A DNA stretch of 64,000 nt from M3007 sp046329435 (GTDB lineage: Bacteria > Bacteroidota > Bacteroidia > Chitinophagales > Saprospiraceae): assembly GCA_046329435.1 (NCBI GenBank), contig JAXLUR010000009.1, forward strand, positions 186,001 through 250,000. Direction: 5' to 3'. Under the pieces are notes generated by a model. It had not been told where the DNA came from, searched no databases, and saw only the letters and a list, made by a program, of their open reading frames with translations. A program made the position numbers and the translations under genes. Of the stretch, positions 53,731-63,196 are shown in pieces (the stretch's first letter is position 1; every line of letters starts with the position of its first letter).

Positions 53731-53952
53731 CGATACAAAAGTGCAGCACATCATCCCGCCTGCAAAGGACAAAAAAGCCGTTTTGTTGAAGCGTTTTTAT
53801 TAGAAGAAATCATCCGAAAAAATGATAAAAATCTGAAAATCAATATTTTAATCGATATTGATTTTTTAAAAAGCCCTTGAATTTGTTGAGAAAAACTCTT
53901 TTAAACTGCACATTTTTTTCGAAAAAAAATCTGTGTTGTTGAAAAAAAGTCG

Positions 53953-55623
53953 TCAGCGAAGTACGGAGACCGGCATTTTGGGGTCGTAGGTACCTTTGAT
54001 CACAGGGCTTTGGCGGTTGCCGGTATAGGTGCGTACGTTTTCAAAAATATAATTGTACAGTTCTTCGACCGTGACGGCTTTGTCGTGGTCTTTGTCGGCT
54101 TCGCCTTTCAGGCCGCGGATCAGGAAGTGACTGAACACGCCCTGGCGCAGGCCTGCCGATTCAAGCGAGGTTTCTTCCGCTTTTGACGACATGATGAGCG
54201 CGGTGCCCGACACCGATTTGGCCAGCATGGAGTAATATTGGCTGAGGACGGGTTCGGTTTCGCCGGATCGAACGGCCAGAATACCGCCCGAGTGGCAGGC
54301 ATCGGCAATGCAGAGTTTGTATTTTGCTTTGGTTTTGTTGAAAATCTCGGCAATCTCTTCGTGGCCGATCTTGTTGTTGAATCCGTCGAAATCGAAGGGC
54401 AGGAAGGAACCGTTGAGGCCGTGGCCCGAGAAGTAAAAAATGACGAGGTCGTTGGGGCCTGCCATACCGAACATTTCTTTCATCGTGCCGAGAATGTTGT
54501 CGCGGGTAGCGTCTTCATCGATGAGCACGCGCACCTGGTCGTCGGGCAATGCGCCGCCTTCGAGGCTTTTGAGGAAAGCATAGAAGCGATAGGCATCGTC
54601 GTCGGTATAGCGCAGCACCGGCATGTGGTCATAAGACGCCACGCCGACTACCAGGGCCCAAACCTTGGCCGAAGGTGCAGGCTGGGTGGTCACGGGCGCA
54701 GGTGTTGGCGTTGCCACGGGCATGTAGCCCTCTGGCGCTTCTTTGCCAACATATTCGCCGGCGCGCCAGAAACCGCTCACCACGGTGCCGTCGCGGATGT
54801 ACAGGGTGCCTTGCCCCTGAAACGCCCCTTCTGCCCACTCGCCCTCGTAGCGGTCGCCGTTGGCATAAATACAGGTGCCGATGCCGTGCGGGTAATTGGC
54901 CTTGAAATCGCCGACGTACTTGGCCGAGCCTTCCTTATAAATATAGGTGCCGCGGCCTTCGGCGCAATCGCCATCCACGCAGCCGACTTTTCCGCCCGAG
55001 GTGAGGCTGGCGCCCAGAAATTCGCCCTCGCGCCAAAGGCCCGTTTCTTCTTTTCCGTTGCCCAGGAAACGGGTGCCCTGACCATCGGGGTAATTGTCTT
55101 TAAACTGGCCGACATAACGGTCGCCGTTGGCAAACGAAAATGTGCCCTGTCCTTCGAAGTTGCCGTTGAGGAACTGGCCTTCGTATTTGCTGCCGTCGGG
55201 ATAGGCAAACACGCCGAATCCGTTGTTGCAGTCGCCGCTCAGGCATCCGCTCTGGATGTTGGTGCCGTCGTCGGCGCGCTCCTGTTTGTTGCGGGCGATG
55301 TAGTCTTCGAGTACGTTGCCGTTTTCGTCAACCGGTTTGCCCTTTTTCCATTGGCCGGTTCGTTTGGTGCCGTCGCTGTACGTTTTGGTGCCTTTGCCTT
55401 CGGGGTAGCGGTTTTTCCACTCGCCGCTGTATTTGGTGCCGTCGGTGTAATAACATACCCCGACGCCGTCGATCTCTCCGTTTCGGAAATCGCCGGTGTA
55501 TTTGGCGCCGGAAGGATATACGTAGGTGCCTTTGCCGTTGATACAATCGCCGGAAATACATTGTGCGGAGAGGAAAAAGGTGGAAAAGGCAAATAAGGTG
55601 GTGAGCAAGCTGCTTTTGACCAT
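53953..55623 (-). CDS. Secreted MORN-repeat caspase-like (C14) peptidase
   Basis: The protein is 556 residues from MVKSSLLTTLFAF at 55623; a signal peptide follows. Residues about 22-290 contain nine MORN-type repeats in three triplets. Each triplet is introduced by a CxxGDC motif (CISGDC, CLSGDC, CVDGDC). After a Pro/Thr-rich linker (TPTPAPVTTQPAPS) comes a caspase-p20 domain with the catalytic His in YFSGHGLNG and the catalytic Cys in DACHSGG. Both are intact, so it should be an active Cys protease outside the cytoplasm. The MORN part may bind lipids or proteins. The substrate is unknown. Confidence 0.88.
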   Translation of the reverse strand: MVKSSLLTTLFAFSTFFLSAQCISGDCINGKGTYVYPSGAKYTGDFRNGEIDGVGVCYYTDGTKYSGEWKNRYPEGKGTKTYSDGTKRTGQWKKGKPVDENGNVLEDYIARNKQERADDGTNIQSGCLSGDCNNGFGVFAYPDGSKYEGQFLNGNFEGQGTFSFANGDRYVGQFKDNYPDGQGTRFLGNGKEETGLWREGEFLGASLTSGGKVGCVDGDCAEGRGTYIYKEGSAKYVGDFKANYPHGIGTCIYANGDRYEGEWAEGAFQGQGTLYIRDGTVVSGFWRAGEYVGKEAPEGYMPVATPTPAPVTTQPAPSAKVWALVVGVASYDHMPVLRYTDDDAYRFYAFLKSLEGGALPDDQVRVLIDEDATRDNILGTMKEMFGMAGPNDLVIFYFSGHGLNGSFLPFDFDGFNNKIGHEEIAEIFNKTKAKYKLCIADACHSGGILAVRSGETEPVLSQYYSMLAKSVSGTALIMSSKAEETSLESAGLRQGVFSHFLIRGLKGEADKDHDKAVTVEELYNYIFENVRTYTGNRQSPVIKGTYDPKMPVSVLR

Positions 55624-55860
55624 TGGACCTTCAAGTTGGTTTGGATGTGCCTGAAAGGCGACAAAGGTGTCGCCTTCGCAAAGAATATTAACCGGCAAGG
55701 GCGGTTTTTATTGTTAAAAACACGTATTCGAAGATCGCCTTTAAAACTTCATTAAAGCTTGAAGACCAATGAGGAACCAGAGTTTCGGCACGGGTACCGT
55801 ATTTTTGCCAGACCCAATACTTTTCAACACTCCTGAATTCACAGGATAAAGTCCTTTCCG

Positions 55861-57576
55861 ATGGCGCGTTCCCGACGTTCACAAGCCTTGCTGCAATTTG
55901 GTCTTTTTTGTGGCATTTTGCTGTTTGTCAATGTTTTAGCCAACGTTTTCTTCACACACTTCGACCTTACCGAAGAAAAACGCTTCACCCTCACAGAGCC
56001 TACCCGCGACCTGCTGCGCGCGCTCGACGACCAGGTGTACGTGGAGGTTTTGCTGGGTGGCGATTTCCCGGCAGGCATCAGGCGGCTTCAACAGGCAACC
56101 CGCGAAATGCTCGAAGATTTTCGCGGACTGAACGGCTATATCGACTACGAATTCACCGACCCGACCCAGGGGACGCCCGAACAGGTGCAGGAAAAGGAAA
56201 AGGCTTTTCGTGACATGGGTATTTCGGCCGTCACCGTCTCGATCAACAAAGACGGCGAACAGACCTTCAAAGCCGCTTTTCCCTTTGCCATCGTGCACTA
56301 CAAAAACCGCCAACAGGTCGTCCGGCTCGCCGAAAATCCCACGCCCGACACCGACCCGGAAGTGGTCATGAACAACGCCGTGAGCACCCTGGAATACCGC
56401 CTGGCCAGCGCGATCAAAAAAATCCAGACCAACGTGCGGTCCATGATCCTGTTCACCGAAGGCCACGGCGAACTCGATGAATTGCAAACCGCCGATCTCG
56501 AACTGTCGCTCCGCAGCTCCTATGATGTAGATCGCATCAACCTCGACTCGGTGGTGAGCATCGACGCCAGCCTGTGCAAACTGCTGGTGGTGGCCAAACC
56601 GATCGGCGCCTTTTCGGAAAAAGACAAATTCAAGATCGACCAGTTTGTTATGGCCGGCGGCCGTGTGCTTTGGCTCATCGACCGCATGAACGCAACCCTC
56701 GACAGCATGCGCTACACGCGGGCTTTCATCCCCATGGATTACCCGCTCAACCTGGAAGACATGCTGTTCAAATACGGCGCCCGTATCCAGCCCGACCTCG
56801 TGCTCGACTGGGATTGCGCCAAAATAGAGCTGGTAACCGGGCAATACGGCGGCAGCCCGCAGTTCACGGCAGTACCCTGGGTGTATTTCCCGACTGTTAC
56901 GCCGGCCAGCGGGCACCCGATCGTGAAAAGCCTCGATCGCGTTTTCCTGCGTTTTTGCTCCTCGATCGACACCATACGCACCAAAACCCCGGTTAAAAAA
57001 ACACTTTTGCTGCGCACCAGTCCGCGCAGCCGCCTGCAGTTCAGCCCCGTACAGCTCAGTTTTGATTTTTTAAAAACACCCGACAACCCGGAGAACTACA
57101 ACAAAGGTTCGCAAACCGTCGGGGTGCTGCTCGAAGGGGTGTTTCCGTCCAATTACGAAAATCGCGTGTCGGAAGAAATGCTGGGCGGACTCAAGCAACT
57201 CGGGCTCGAATACCGCGACAAAAGTGTGCCGACCAGCATGATCGTGATCAGCGACGGCGACGTGGCGCTCAATCCTGTTCAGGACCGGGAGAAGAAAAAA
57301 TTTGGCCCGCTGGGCTTCAACCCTTATGTGCAACGCCGCTCGGAACTCGTGGTGTATGCCAACAAAGACCTGCTGCTCAACGCCATCGAATACCTGGTGG
57401 ACCCCTCCGGCATCATCGAGGCGCGTACCCGGGAAGTCAAACTGCGCAAACTCGATGCCGTGCGGCCACGTGCCGAAAAAGCGCAGTGGCAGTTGTTCAA
57501 CATCGGCTTGCCGCTGGTGCTGCTGGCCCTGTTTGCCCTCGTATTCTCCAAAATGCGCAAACGCCGCTACGCCTGA
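55861..57576 (+). CDS. gldG: Gliding-motility-associated ABC transporter substrate-binding protein GldG
   Basis: The protein is 571 residues. An N-terminal membrane segment (about 11-32) starts the protein, then FTHFDLTEEKRFTLTEPTRDLL, a family signature. A large extracytoplasmic domain ends in a C-terminal membrane segment (PLVLLALFALVFSK) with basic tail. It belongs to the GldAFG exporter needed for gliding in Bacteroidota. gldF, its usual neighbour, is not adjacent here. A TATTTTTG -7 box lies at 55800-55807. Confidence 0.85.
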   Translation: MARSRRSQALLQFGLFCGILLFVNVLANVFFTHFDLTEEKRFTLTEPTRDLLRALDDQVYVEVLLGGDFPAGIRRLQQATREMLEDFRGLNGYIDYEFTDPTQGTPEQVQEKEKAFRDMGISAVTVSINKDGEQTFKAAFPFAIVHYKNRQQVVRLAENPTPDTDPEVVMNNAVSTLEYRLASAIKKIQTNVRSMILFTEGHGELDELQTADLELSLRSSYDVDRINLDSVVSIDASLCKLLVVAKPIGAFSEKDKFKIDQFVMAGGRVLWLIDRMNATLDSMRYTRAFIPMDYPLNLEDMLFKYGARIQPDLVLDWDCAKIELVTGQYGGSPQFTAVPWVYFPTVTPASGHPIVKSLDRVFLRFCSSIDTIRTKTPVKKTLLLRTSPRSRLQFSPVQLSFDFLKTPDNPENYNKGSQTVGVLLEGVFPSNYENRVSEEMLGGLKQLGLEYRDKSVPTSMIVISDGDVALNPVQDREKKKFGPLGFNPYVQRRSELVVYANKDLLLNAIEYLVDPSGIIEARTREVKLRKLDAVRPRAEKAQWQLFNIGLPLVLLALFALVFSKMRKRRYA

Positions 57577-57607
57577 GACGCCCACACATCATTTTACAGC
57601 AATCGCC

Positions 57608-57910
57608 ATGATCAAACGTATCGTCAAAATGACCTTCCAGCCGCATGCCGTTCAGGTTTTTCTGAACGATGTATTTGCGCCGACCAAAGACCAGATACGG
57701 GCTTTCCCCGGCTGCCGGCACATGGAATTGCTGCGGCACCTGAACCAATCCAACGTGCTGTTCACCCTGAGCGTATGGGACAGCCCCGAAGCGCTCGACA
57801 TTTACCGGCAATCGGCGCTGTTTCAGGCCACATGGGCCAAAACCAAAGCTTTGTTTGCCGAAAAAGCCGAGGCCTGGTCGGTAGAGGTGCTCGACGCGCC
57901 GGAAAACTAG
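57608..57910 (+). CDS. Antibiotic biosynthesis monooxygenase-like (ABM) small protein
   Basis: The protein is 100 residues from ATG 57608. MIKRIVKMTFQPHAVQVFLNDVF and LLRHLNQSNVLFTLSVWDSPEALDIYRQS give the beta-alpha-beta pattern of dimeric ABM ferredoxin-like proteins. It follows gldG by 31 bases and may be co-transcribed. The reaction, if any, is unknown. Confidence 0.75.
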   Translation: MIKRIVKMTFQPHAVQVFLNDVFAPTKDQIRAFPGCRHMELLRHLNQSNVLFTLSVWDSPEALDIYRQSALFQATWAKTKALFAEKAEAWSVEVLDAPEN

Positions 57911-57932
57911 GCGATCAGCGTACTTTCACCGC

Positions 57933-59138
57933 ATGAAACCTCTCCGTATTGTGGTGCTGCTGCTCTCGGCAGCGCTGACGGCCGCAGCGCTTGTCCCCGA
58001 CCTGCACAACCCCGATTGGGGTTTTTTCGGCCACCGCCGCATCAATCGGCTGGCAGTGTTCACCCTGCCGCCCGAAATGATGGTCTTTTTCAAACCGCAT
58101 ATCGACTGGCTCACCGACCACGCCGCCGATGCCGACATGCGGCGCTATGCCACGCCCGATGAAGCCCCGCGACATTTTATCGACCTGGACCAATACGGTC
58201 CGCCTTTCGACGCTTTGCCTCAGTCGCGCTATGCCGCGCAAGTATTGTTTACCGAAGTGGGCTACGTCACGGCGGGAGGCGATACCCTTTACCTTTCGCG
58301 GTATGAACAGCCGGTGACGGCCGAATTGCACCACGCATACGACCGCTTTTTTTTCAACAACGTCTTGCCACGGCTCAATGGCGAGGATTTCAGCCTCGAT
58401 ATCGACTCTGTCAATGCATTTTTGACCGTTCACAGCCTGGGCGGCAGGGCGCAATCGGCTTTTTTCCGCGAACACCTCAGTGAACACGGCCTGCTGCCCT
58501 GGCACCTGCAGAAGATGCAAAGAGACCTTACCGAGGCTTTTAGACGCAAAGACAGCCGCCGCATCCTGCGCCTTTGCGCCGATATCGGGCACTACATCGG
58601 CGACGCGCACGTGCCGCTGCACACCACGAGCAATTACAACGGGCAAAAAACCGGACAAACCGGCATACACGCTTTCTGGGAAAGCCGCATCCCCGAACTG
58701 TTCGCCGACGAGCAGTATGATTTTTTTGTGGGCAAAGCCGAATACATCGACAATACAACCGACTATTTCTGGGACATCGTTTTTACCAGCCACACCATGG
58801 TCGACAGCGTGCTGACCCTCGAACGGGCACTGCGCCTTTCCTTTCCGCCCGACCGCCAGATGTGCCCCGATCTCCGCAACGGCTTGTCGGTTATCACGCC
58901 CTGCCGCGACTATGCAGCCGCCTACCAGGACCTGATGAACGGCATGGTGGAACGCCGGATGCGCGCCGCGATCCATAGTGTGGCCAGCATGTGGTACACC
59001 GCCTGGGTCGATGCCGGCCAGCCCGACCTTTCCGATCTGCCCGATTCCCTGCCCGGCAAGGAAGAAGAAGAACAGGACGCCGAACTGCGCCGCAAATTCC
59101 AGGCAGGGGTCATGCAAGGGCGGGTAGAGGAGCACTGA
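57933..59138 (+). CDS. S1/P1-nuclease or zinc-dependent phospholipase C-like secreted protein
   Basis: The protein is 401 residues with a signal peptide ending near 20 (SAALTAAAL). The zinc-site pattern includes WGFFGHRRINRLA with an early His, and DIGHYIGDAHVPLHTTSNYNG, followed by GIHAFWESRIPEL. These motifs resemble the trinuclear zinc site of S1/P1 nucleases and phospholipases C. The C-terminal tail is Glu-rich. It lies 22 bases after the ABM-like gene. Whether nucleic acid or phospholipid is the substrate is not determined. Confidence 0.8.
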   Translation: MKPLRIVVLLLSAALTAAALVPDLHNPDWGFFGHRRINRLAVFTLPPEMMVFFKPHIDWLTDHAADADMRRYATPDEAPRHFIDLDQYGPPFDALPQSRYAAQVLFTEVGYVTAGGDTLYLSRYEQPVTAELHHAYDRFFFNNVLPRLNGEDFSLDIDSVNAFLTVHSLGGRAQSAFFREHLSEHGLLPWHLQKMQRDLTEAFRRKDSRRILRLCADIGHYIGDAHVPLHTTSNYNGQKTGQTGIHAFWESRIPELFADEQYDFFVGKAEYIDNTTDYFWDIVFTSHTMVDSVLTLERALRLSFPPDRQMCPDLRNGLSVITPCRDYAAAYQDLMNGMVERRMRAAIHSVASMWYTAWVDAGQPDLSDLPDSLPGKEEEEQDAELRRKFQAGVMQGRVEEH

Positions 59139-59165
59139 GCAACACCCGTACGACCCCTTCCCGAC

Positions 59166-61049
59166 TTATTTCACCACCAGTACAGGAATGTTCACCCTGT
59201 GCCGGACGGCATCGACGGTGGCGCCGAAGATCAGGTCTTTGAGCGTTTTGTGCCCGTGCGCGCCCATAACGAGCAGGTCGGCGCTTTTTTCATTGACGAG
59301 TTTCGGGATGGCCTGCCGGGCAAACCCATACCCGATCACCGCTTCCGAATTGTAGCCCAGTGCCCGCAGCTCGGAGGCATATTGTTCGAGGTTTTCGCGG
59401 TCGGCATCCGATTCGAAGTCCTGAATATCGGCCCCCATCACCCAGGCGCCTGCTGTTTCGACTACGTGGATGAGCATGTAGTGCCCGCTTTTGCCGCCAA
59501 GCTGGATGGCGTGCTGCAGGGTCTTTTTATCCACGGAGGAAAAATCCAGCGCGACGATGATGTGTTTGTAATTATGGTCGGTCAGGGCTGCAAAGCCTTC
59601 GAAATCGCCGTGCGGCAGGCGTGTTTGTTGTTGCGGCGCTGGTTTGATGAGGGGTTTTACAATAATATAACCCAGCATAAAGCCGGAAAAGAGCACCCCG
59701 GGAATGACGAGGAAATTCAGCACCCAGCTGTTTGTCCCTGCATCCGCCCGCCATTCGGCCAATTTCCCGATCACCAGCCAAACATTGAGCCCTACAATAA
59801 CAGCCGTGCTCAGCCAGCCGCCCAGCCGCGCCCAGCGGCCGATGGCGTACACGCCCATTCGCTTGCGGTCGCTGACGTAATGCAGCAGGGGAATGATCGC
59901 AAAACCCAGTTGCATACTCAAAATGACCTGGCTCAACACCAGCATGTCGCCGGTAGCCGACTCGCCCTGCATGGTTATGACCAGCATGGCCGGTACCACG
60001 GCCAGCAAACGCGTGATGATACGCCGCAGCCAGGGTGCGATACGCAGGTGAAGATAACCCTCCATAACGATCTGGCCGGCCAGCGTGCCAGTCACCGTGC
60101 TGCTTTGGCCGGCCGCGATGAGCGCGATGGCAAACAACGCAGGCGCATAACTTTTGCCGAGCAAAGGTTCGAGCAAGCGGTGCGCGTCCTGAATTTCCGA
60201 CACGCCATTATAGTCGTTTTTATAAAAAACAGCCGCCGCAAGCACGAGAATAGCGCCGTTGACAAACAAGGCCAGGTTAAGCGCTATGGCAGAATCGATC
60301 ACGTTGAATCGAATCGCCCTGCGCAGGCCGTTGGGGCTTCGGTCGATCTTGCGGGTCTGCACCAGCGCCGAGTGCAGGTAAAGGTTGTGCGGCATCACCG
60401 TGGCGCCAATGATCCCGATTGCGATAAACAAAGCTTCCGTATCGGGAATGGTGGGGATAAAACCCGTGGCGACTTCGCCCAGCGCGGGTTTGGCCAGCAG
60501 CATTTGTACGAGAAAAGTACCGCCGATGATGGTGACCAGCCCAAGAATGAAGGCCTCCAGTTTGCGAATGCCCAGGTGCATGAGAAACAGCAGCAAAAAG
60601 GCGTCGAGCACGCTGATCGCCACACCCCAGACCAGAGGAAGGCCGAAGAGCAATTGCAGGCCGATCGCCATGCCCAGCACTTCCGCGAGGTCGGTGGCGG
60701 CAATCGCGATTTCGGCGAGAATGTAGTTGAACAGGTTGGCGGCGGGGTGATACAGTTCGCGGGAAGCCTGCGCCAGGTCGCGCTGCGCCACCACGCCGAG
60801 GCGGGCGCTGAAACTTTGCAACAAAAGGGCGATCAGGTTCGACATCAGCAACACCCACAAAAGCGCGTAGCCGAATCGACTGCCGCCGGCCAGGTCAGTG
60901 GCCCAGTTGCCGGGGTCCATGTAACCCACGCTTACCAGATAGGCGGGCCCTAAAAATGCCAGCAGGCGGCGCCAAAAACCGCCTTTGATGTCGGTTTCTA
61001 CCGTACTGTGAACTTCTGAAAGAGAAACTTCGGGATGCGTTTTTCTCAT
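59166..61049 (-). CDS. Nramp-family Mn/Fe transporter fused to a universal stress protein domain
   Basis: The protein is 627 residues. Residues about 25-455 form the Nramp transporter with DPGNWATD (metal-binding in TM1), the MPHNLYLHS motif in TM6 and about 11 membrane segments. Residues about 490-627 form a UspA-like domain with a nucleotide-binding LLVMGAHGHKTLKD and a final VNIPVLVVK. The fusion places a stress sensor on the cytoplasmic side. It starts four bases after mntR ends, forming an operon. The symbol mntH would be reasonable. Confidence 0.92.
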   Translation of the reverse strand: MRKTHPEVSLSEVHSTVETDIKGGFWRRLLAFLGPAYLVSVGYMDPGNWATDLAGGSRFGYALLWVLLMSNLIALLLQSFSARLGVVAQRDLAQASRELYHPAANLFNYILAEIAIAATDLAEVLGMAIGLQLLFGLPLVWGVAISVLDAFLLLFLMHLGIRKLEAFILGLVTIIGGTFLVQMLLAKPALGEVATGFIPTIPDTEALFIAIGIIGATVMPHNLYLHSALVQTRKIDRSPNGLRRAIRFNVIDSAIALNLALFVNGAILVLAAAVFYKNDYNGVSEIQDAHRLLEPLLGKSYAPALFAIALIAAGQSSTVTGTLAGQIVMEGYLHLRIAPWLRRIITRLLAVVPAMLVITMQGESATGDMLVLSQVILSMQLGFAIIPLLHYVSDRKRMGVYAIGRWARLGGWLSTAVIVGLNVWLVIGKLAEWRADAGTNSWVLNFLVIPGVLFSGFMLGYIIVKPLIKPAPQQQTRLPHGDFEGFAALTDHNYKHIIVALDFSSVDKKTLQHAIQLGGKSGHYMLIHVVETAGAWVMGADIQDFESDADRENLEQYASELRALGYNSEAVIGYGFARQAIPKLVNEKSADLLVMGAHGHKTLKDLIFGATVDAVRHRVNIPVLVVK

Positions 61050-61053
61050 GGTT

Positions 61054-61713
61054 TCAAGTCGTTTTTACAAAGAGGTTCTGGCAAACTTTTTCACTCAGCA
61101 TCAGGTCGGCGCGACCGGCAGTGCGGATGCGGGCCGACTGGTCGTAAGGTATTCGTTCGAGCATTTCGATCTCGACGCCGAGGCCCAGGCCCAACTGGTC
61201 GAGGTATTGTAAAAAAGCGGAGCTGTGGTCTTGTACGCCGGTTATCGTGCCGCGCTGGCCGGGTTGAAGAGTGACGAGCAACACCTGAGGGCGGTGCGAC
61301 CAGCGCCCTTCCGAATCGGGTATCGGGTCGCCGTGCGGGTCGTACTTCGGGAAGCAGAGAAAAGCGTCGAGCCGATCTACGAGCGCGTCGCCCTGCACAT
61401 GTTCGAGTTGCTCGGCCAGTTCGTGCACTTCGTCCCAGGCAAAACCCAGCTTTTCAAGCAAAAAAACCTCCCAAAGTCGGTGTTTGCGGATCAGCTCGGT
61501 GGCCACGCGGCTGCCGTCGGGTGTAAGCCGCACGCCCCTGTATTTTTCGTAGGCGATCAGTTTTTTTTCAGCAAGGCGTTTCAACATATCGGTGACGGAA
61601 GCCGCCGTGGTCTGAAGAGCAGCCGCTATGGCATTGGTCGTGGCCGACTTGCTCTCCTTTTCGGAGATGGCAAAAACTGCTTTCAAATAGTTTTCTTCGG
61701 CTGTGGAAAGCAT
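61054..61713 (-). CDS. DtxR/MntR-family manganese-dependent regulator
   Basis: The protein is 219 residues. An N-terminal winged helix (ENYLKAVFAISEKES, then TTAASVTDMLKRLAEKKLI) is followed by a dimerisation and metal-binding domain with RKHRLWEVFL, DEVHELAEQLEH and the C-terminal FeoA/SH3-like domain (GQRGTITGVQDHSS). It probably represses itself and the Nramp transporter when Mn or Fe is plentiful. Its operator is at 61766-61787, 53 bases upstream of the start. Confidence 0.9.
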   Translation of the reverse strand: MLSTAEENYLKAVFAISEKESKSATTNAIAAALQTTAASVTDMLKRLAEKKLIAYEKYRGVRLTPDGSRVATELIRKHRLWEVFLLEKLGFAWDEVHELAEQLEHVQGDALVDRLDAFLCFPKYDPHGDPIPDSEGRWSHRPQVLLVTLQPGQRGTITGVQDHSSAFLQYLDQLGLGLGVEIEMLERIPYDQSARIRTAGRADLMLSEKVCQNLFVKTT

Positions 61714-61765
61714 GGAAGCAGGAGTTGTTTTTTGATAAATAAATTTTTCACAAAGTTTGTTTAAT

Positions 61766-61787
61766 ATTTTTAGACTAATCTAAAAAT
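61766..61787. promoter_or_regulatory. Probable MntR/DtxR operator
   Basis: A perfect palindrome of two 9-base arms (ATTTTTAGA, TCTAAAAAT) around CTAA matches the shape of DtxR/MntR-type operators. It lies between mntR and aroA. Confidence 0.75.
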
Positions 61788-61873
61788 TGATTTTTATTTT
61801 TTCAAAAAACCCTTTGAAGGTAAAAATTTTCAAAAAAAGCCTCAAAATCGCCCCTGTTTTAGTTCCGTGATAT

Positions 61874-63178
61874 ATGTCTGATCAATCTTTACGCCTTTCA
61901 TTTCCTTCCAACCGGCCGGTGATCAACGCCGATGTTGCGCTTCCAGGCTCCAAAAGCATCAGCAACCGCGCCCTGCTGATCCTCCGTTTGGCCGGTGTGT
62001 CGCCGCGCAACTGGTTGTCCAACCTGTCGAGTGCCCGCGACACCGTCACGCTGCTCGAACTGCTCGAACACGAGGGTGATATCTATAATGCGGGCGATGC
62101 CGGCACCACTTTCCGTTTCCTCACCGCTTATCTGGCGCTGGGCGATCAGCAGACCATTCTGACCGGTTCGGCGCGTATGCGCGAACGCCCGGTGGGCGCC
62201 CTCGTCGGCGCGTTGCAGGCGCTCGGGGCCGATATCGAATACCTGGAAAAAGAAGGCTATCCGCCCCTGGGTATTCATCCGTCGCCCGATCTCGGCCATT
62301 CCACGCGAAGCGTCAGGCTCTCGGCCAGTGTGAGCAGCCAGTTCCTGTCCGCCCTGCTGATGATCGGCCCGCGGCTGCCCCTGGGGCTCGAACTCATCCC
62401 CGAAGGCAAGCTGGTGTCGCGGCCCTACCTCGACATGACCCTGCGCATGATGCGCTATTTCGGCACACAGGCCGATTGGCAGAATGAGCGCATCGTTGTG
62501 GCGCCCGGTCATTATGAAGCGCGGCCCCTGACGGTCGAATCGGACTGGTCGTCGGCTTCGTACTGGTATGCCCTGGCGGCCTTGTCGGCCGACGCCGACA
62601 TTTTCCTCAAAGGTCTGCAACCCGACAGCTGGCAGGGCGACTCGGCGCTCGCCGACATGATGACCGCATTCGACGTAGAAACCACCTTCGAGGCCGGCGG
62701 CGCCCGTTTGCGACGCGGTGGCAAGGCGGTCAAACCCCAGTTCGAGCGGGATTTTACGGAATGCCCCGATCTGGCCCAGACGATTGCCGTCGTCTGTGCC
62801 GCGCTGGGCGTCAGGGGGCTTTTTTCCGGCCTTGAAACCCTGTCGATCAAGGAGACAGACCGGGTCAGCGCTTTGAAAAACGAACTGGCGAAGGTAGGAG
62901 TGAGTTTTTCAAAACTGCCCGACCGGTTTTCTGCGAAGCAACCCGGCAGCACGTTTTACCTGCTCGAAGGCAGGGCGCACTGGGAAGCCCCGCCGGTTTT
63001 CGCTACCTACGGCGACCACCGCATGGCGATGGCTTTTGCGCCGCTGGCCCTGCGCGACGCTATCGATATCGAGCATCCTTCGGTAGTAGGCAAATCATAT
63101 CCCGATTTCTGGGCGCACCTGGCCGACGCAGGTTTTCAGATGGAAAGCTACGATCCGCAACCCGGCGCTTCACATTAA
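61874..63178 (+). CDS. aroA: 3-phosphoshikimate 1-carboxyvinyltransferase (EPSP synthase)
   Basis: The protein is 434 residues. PGSKSISNRALLI (24-36), NAGDAGTTFRFLTA, RMRERPVGALVGALQ and the C-terminal KETDRVSALKNEL are the expected substrate-binding motifs. It converts shikimate-3-phosphate and PEP in aromatic amino acid synthesis. It is divergent from mntR across the operator-containing interval. All key residues are intact. Confidence 0.95.
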   Translation: MSDQSLRLSFPSNRPVINADVALPGSKSISNRALLILRLAGVSPRNWLSNLSSARDTVTLLELLEHEGDIYNAGDAGTTFRFLTAYLALGDQQTILTGSARMRERPVGALVGALQALGADIEYLEKEGYPPLGIHPSPDLGHSTRSVRLSASVSSQFLSALLMIGPRLPLGLELIPEGKLVSRPYLDMTLRMMRYFGTQADWQNERIVVAPGHYEARPLTVESDWSSASYWYALAALSADADIFLKGLQPDSWQGDSALADMMTAFDVETTFEAGGARLRRGGKAVKPQFERDFTECPDLAQTIAVVCAALGVRGLFSGLETLSIKETDRVSALKNELAKVGVSFSKLPDRFSAKQPGSTFYLLEGRAHWEAPPVFATYGDHRMAMAFAPLALRDAIDIEHPSVVGKSYPDFWAHLADAGFQMESYDPQPGASH

Positions 63179-63196
63179 TGCCGACCTTTCGCCGAT

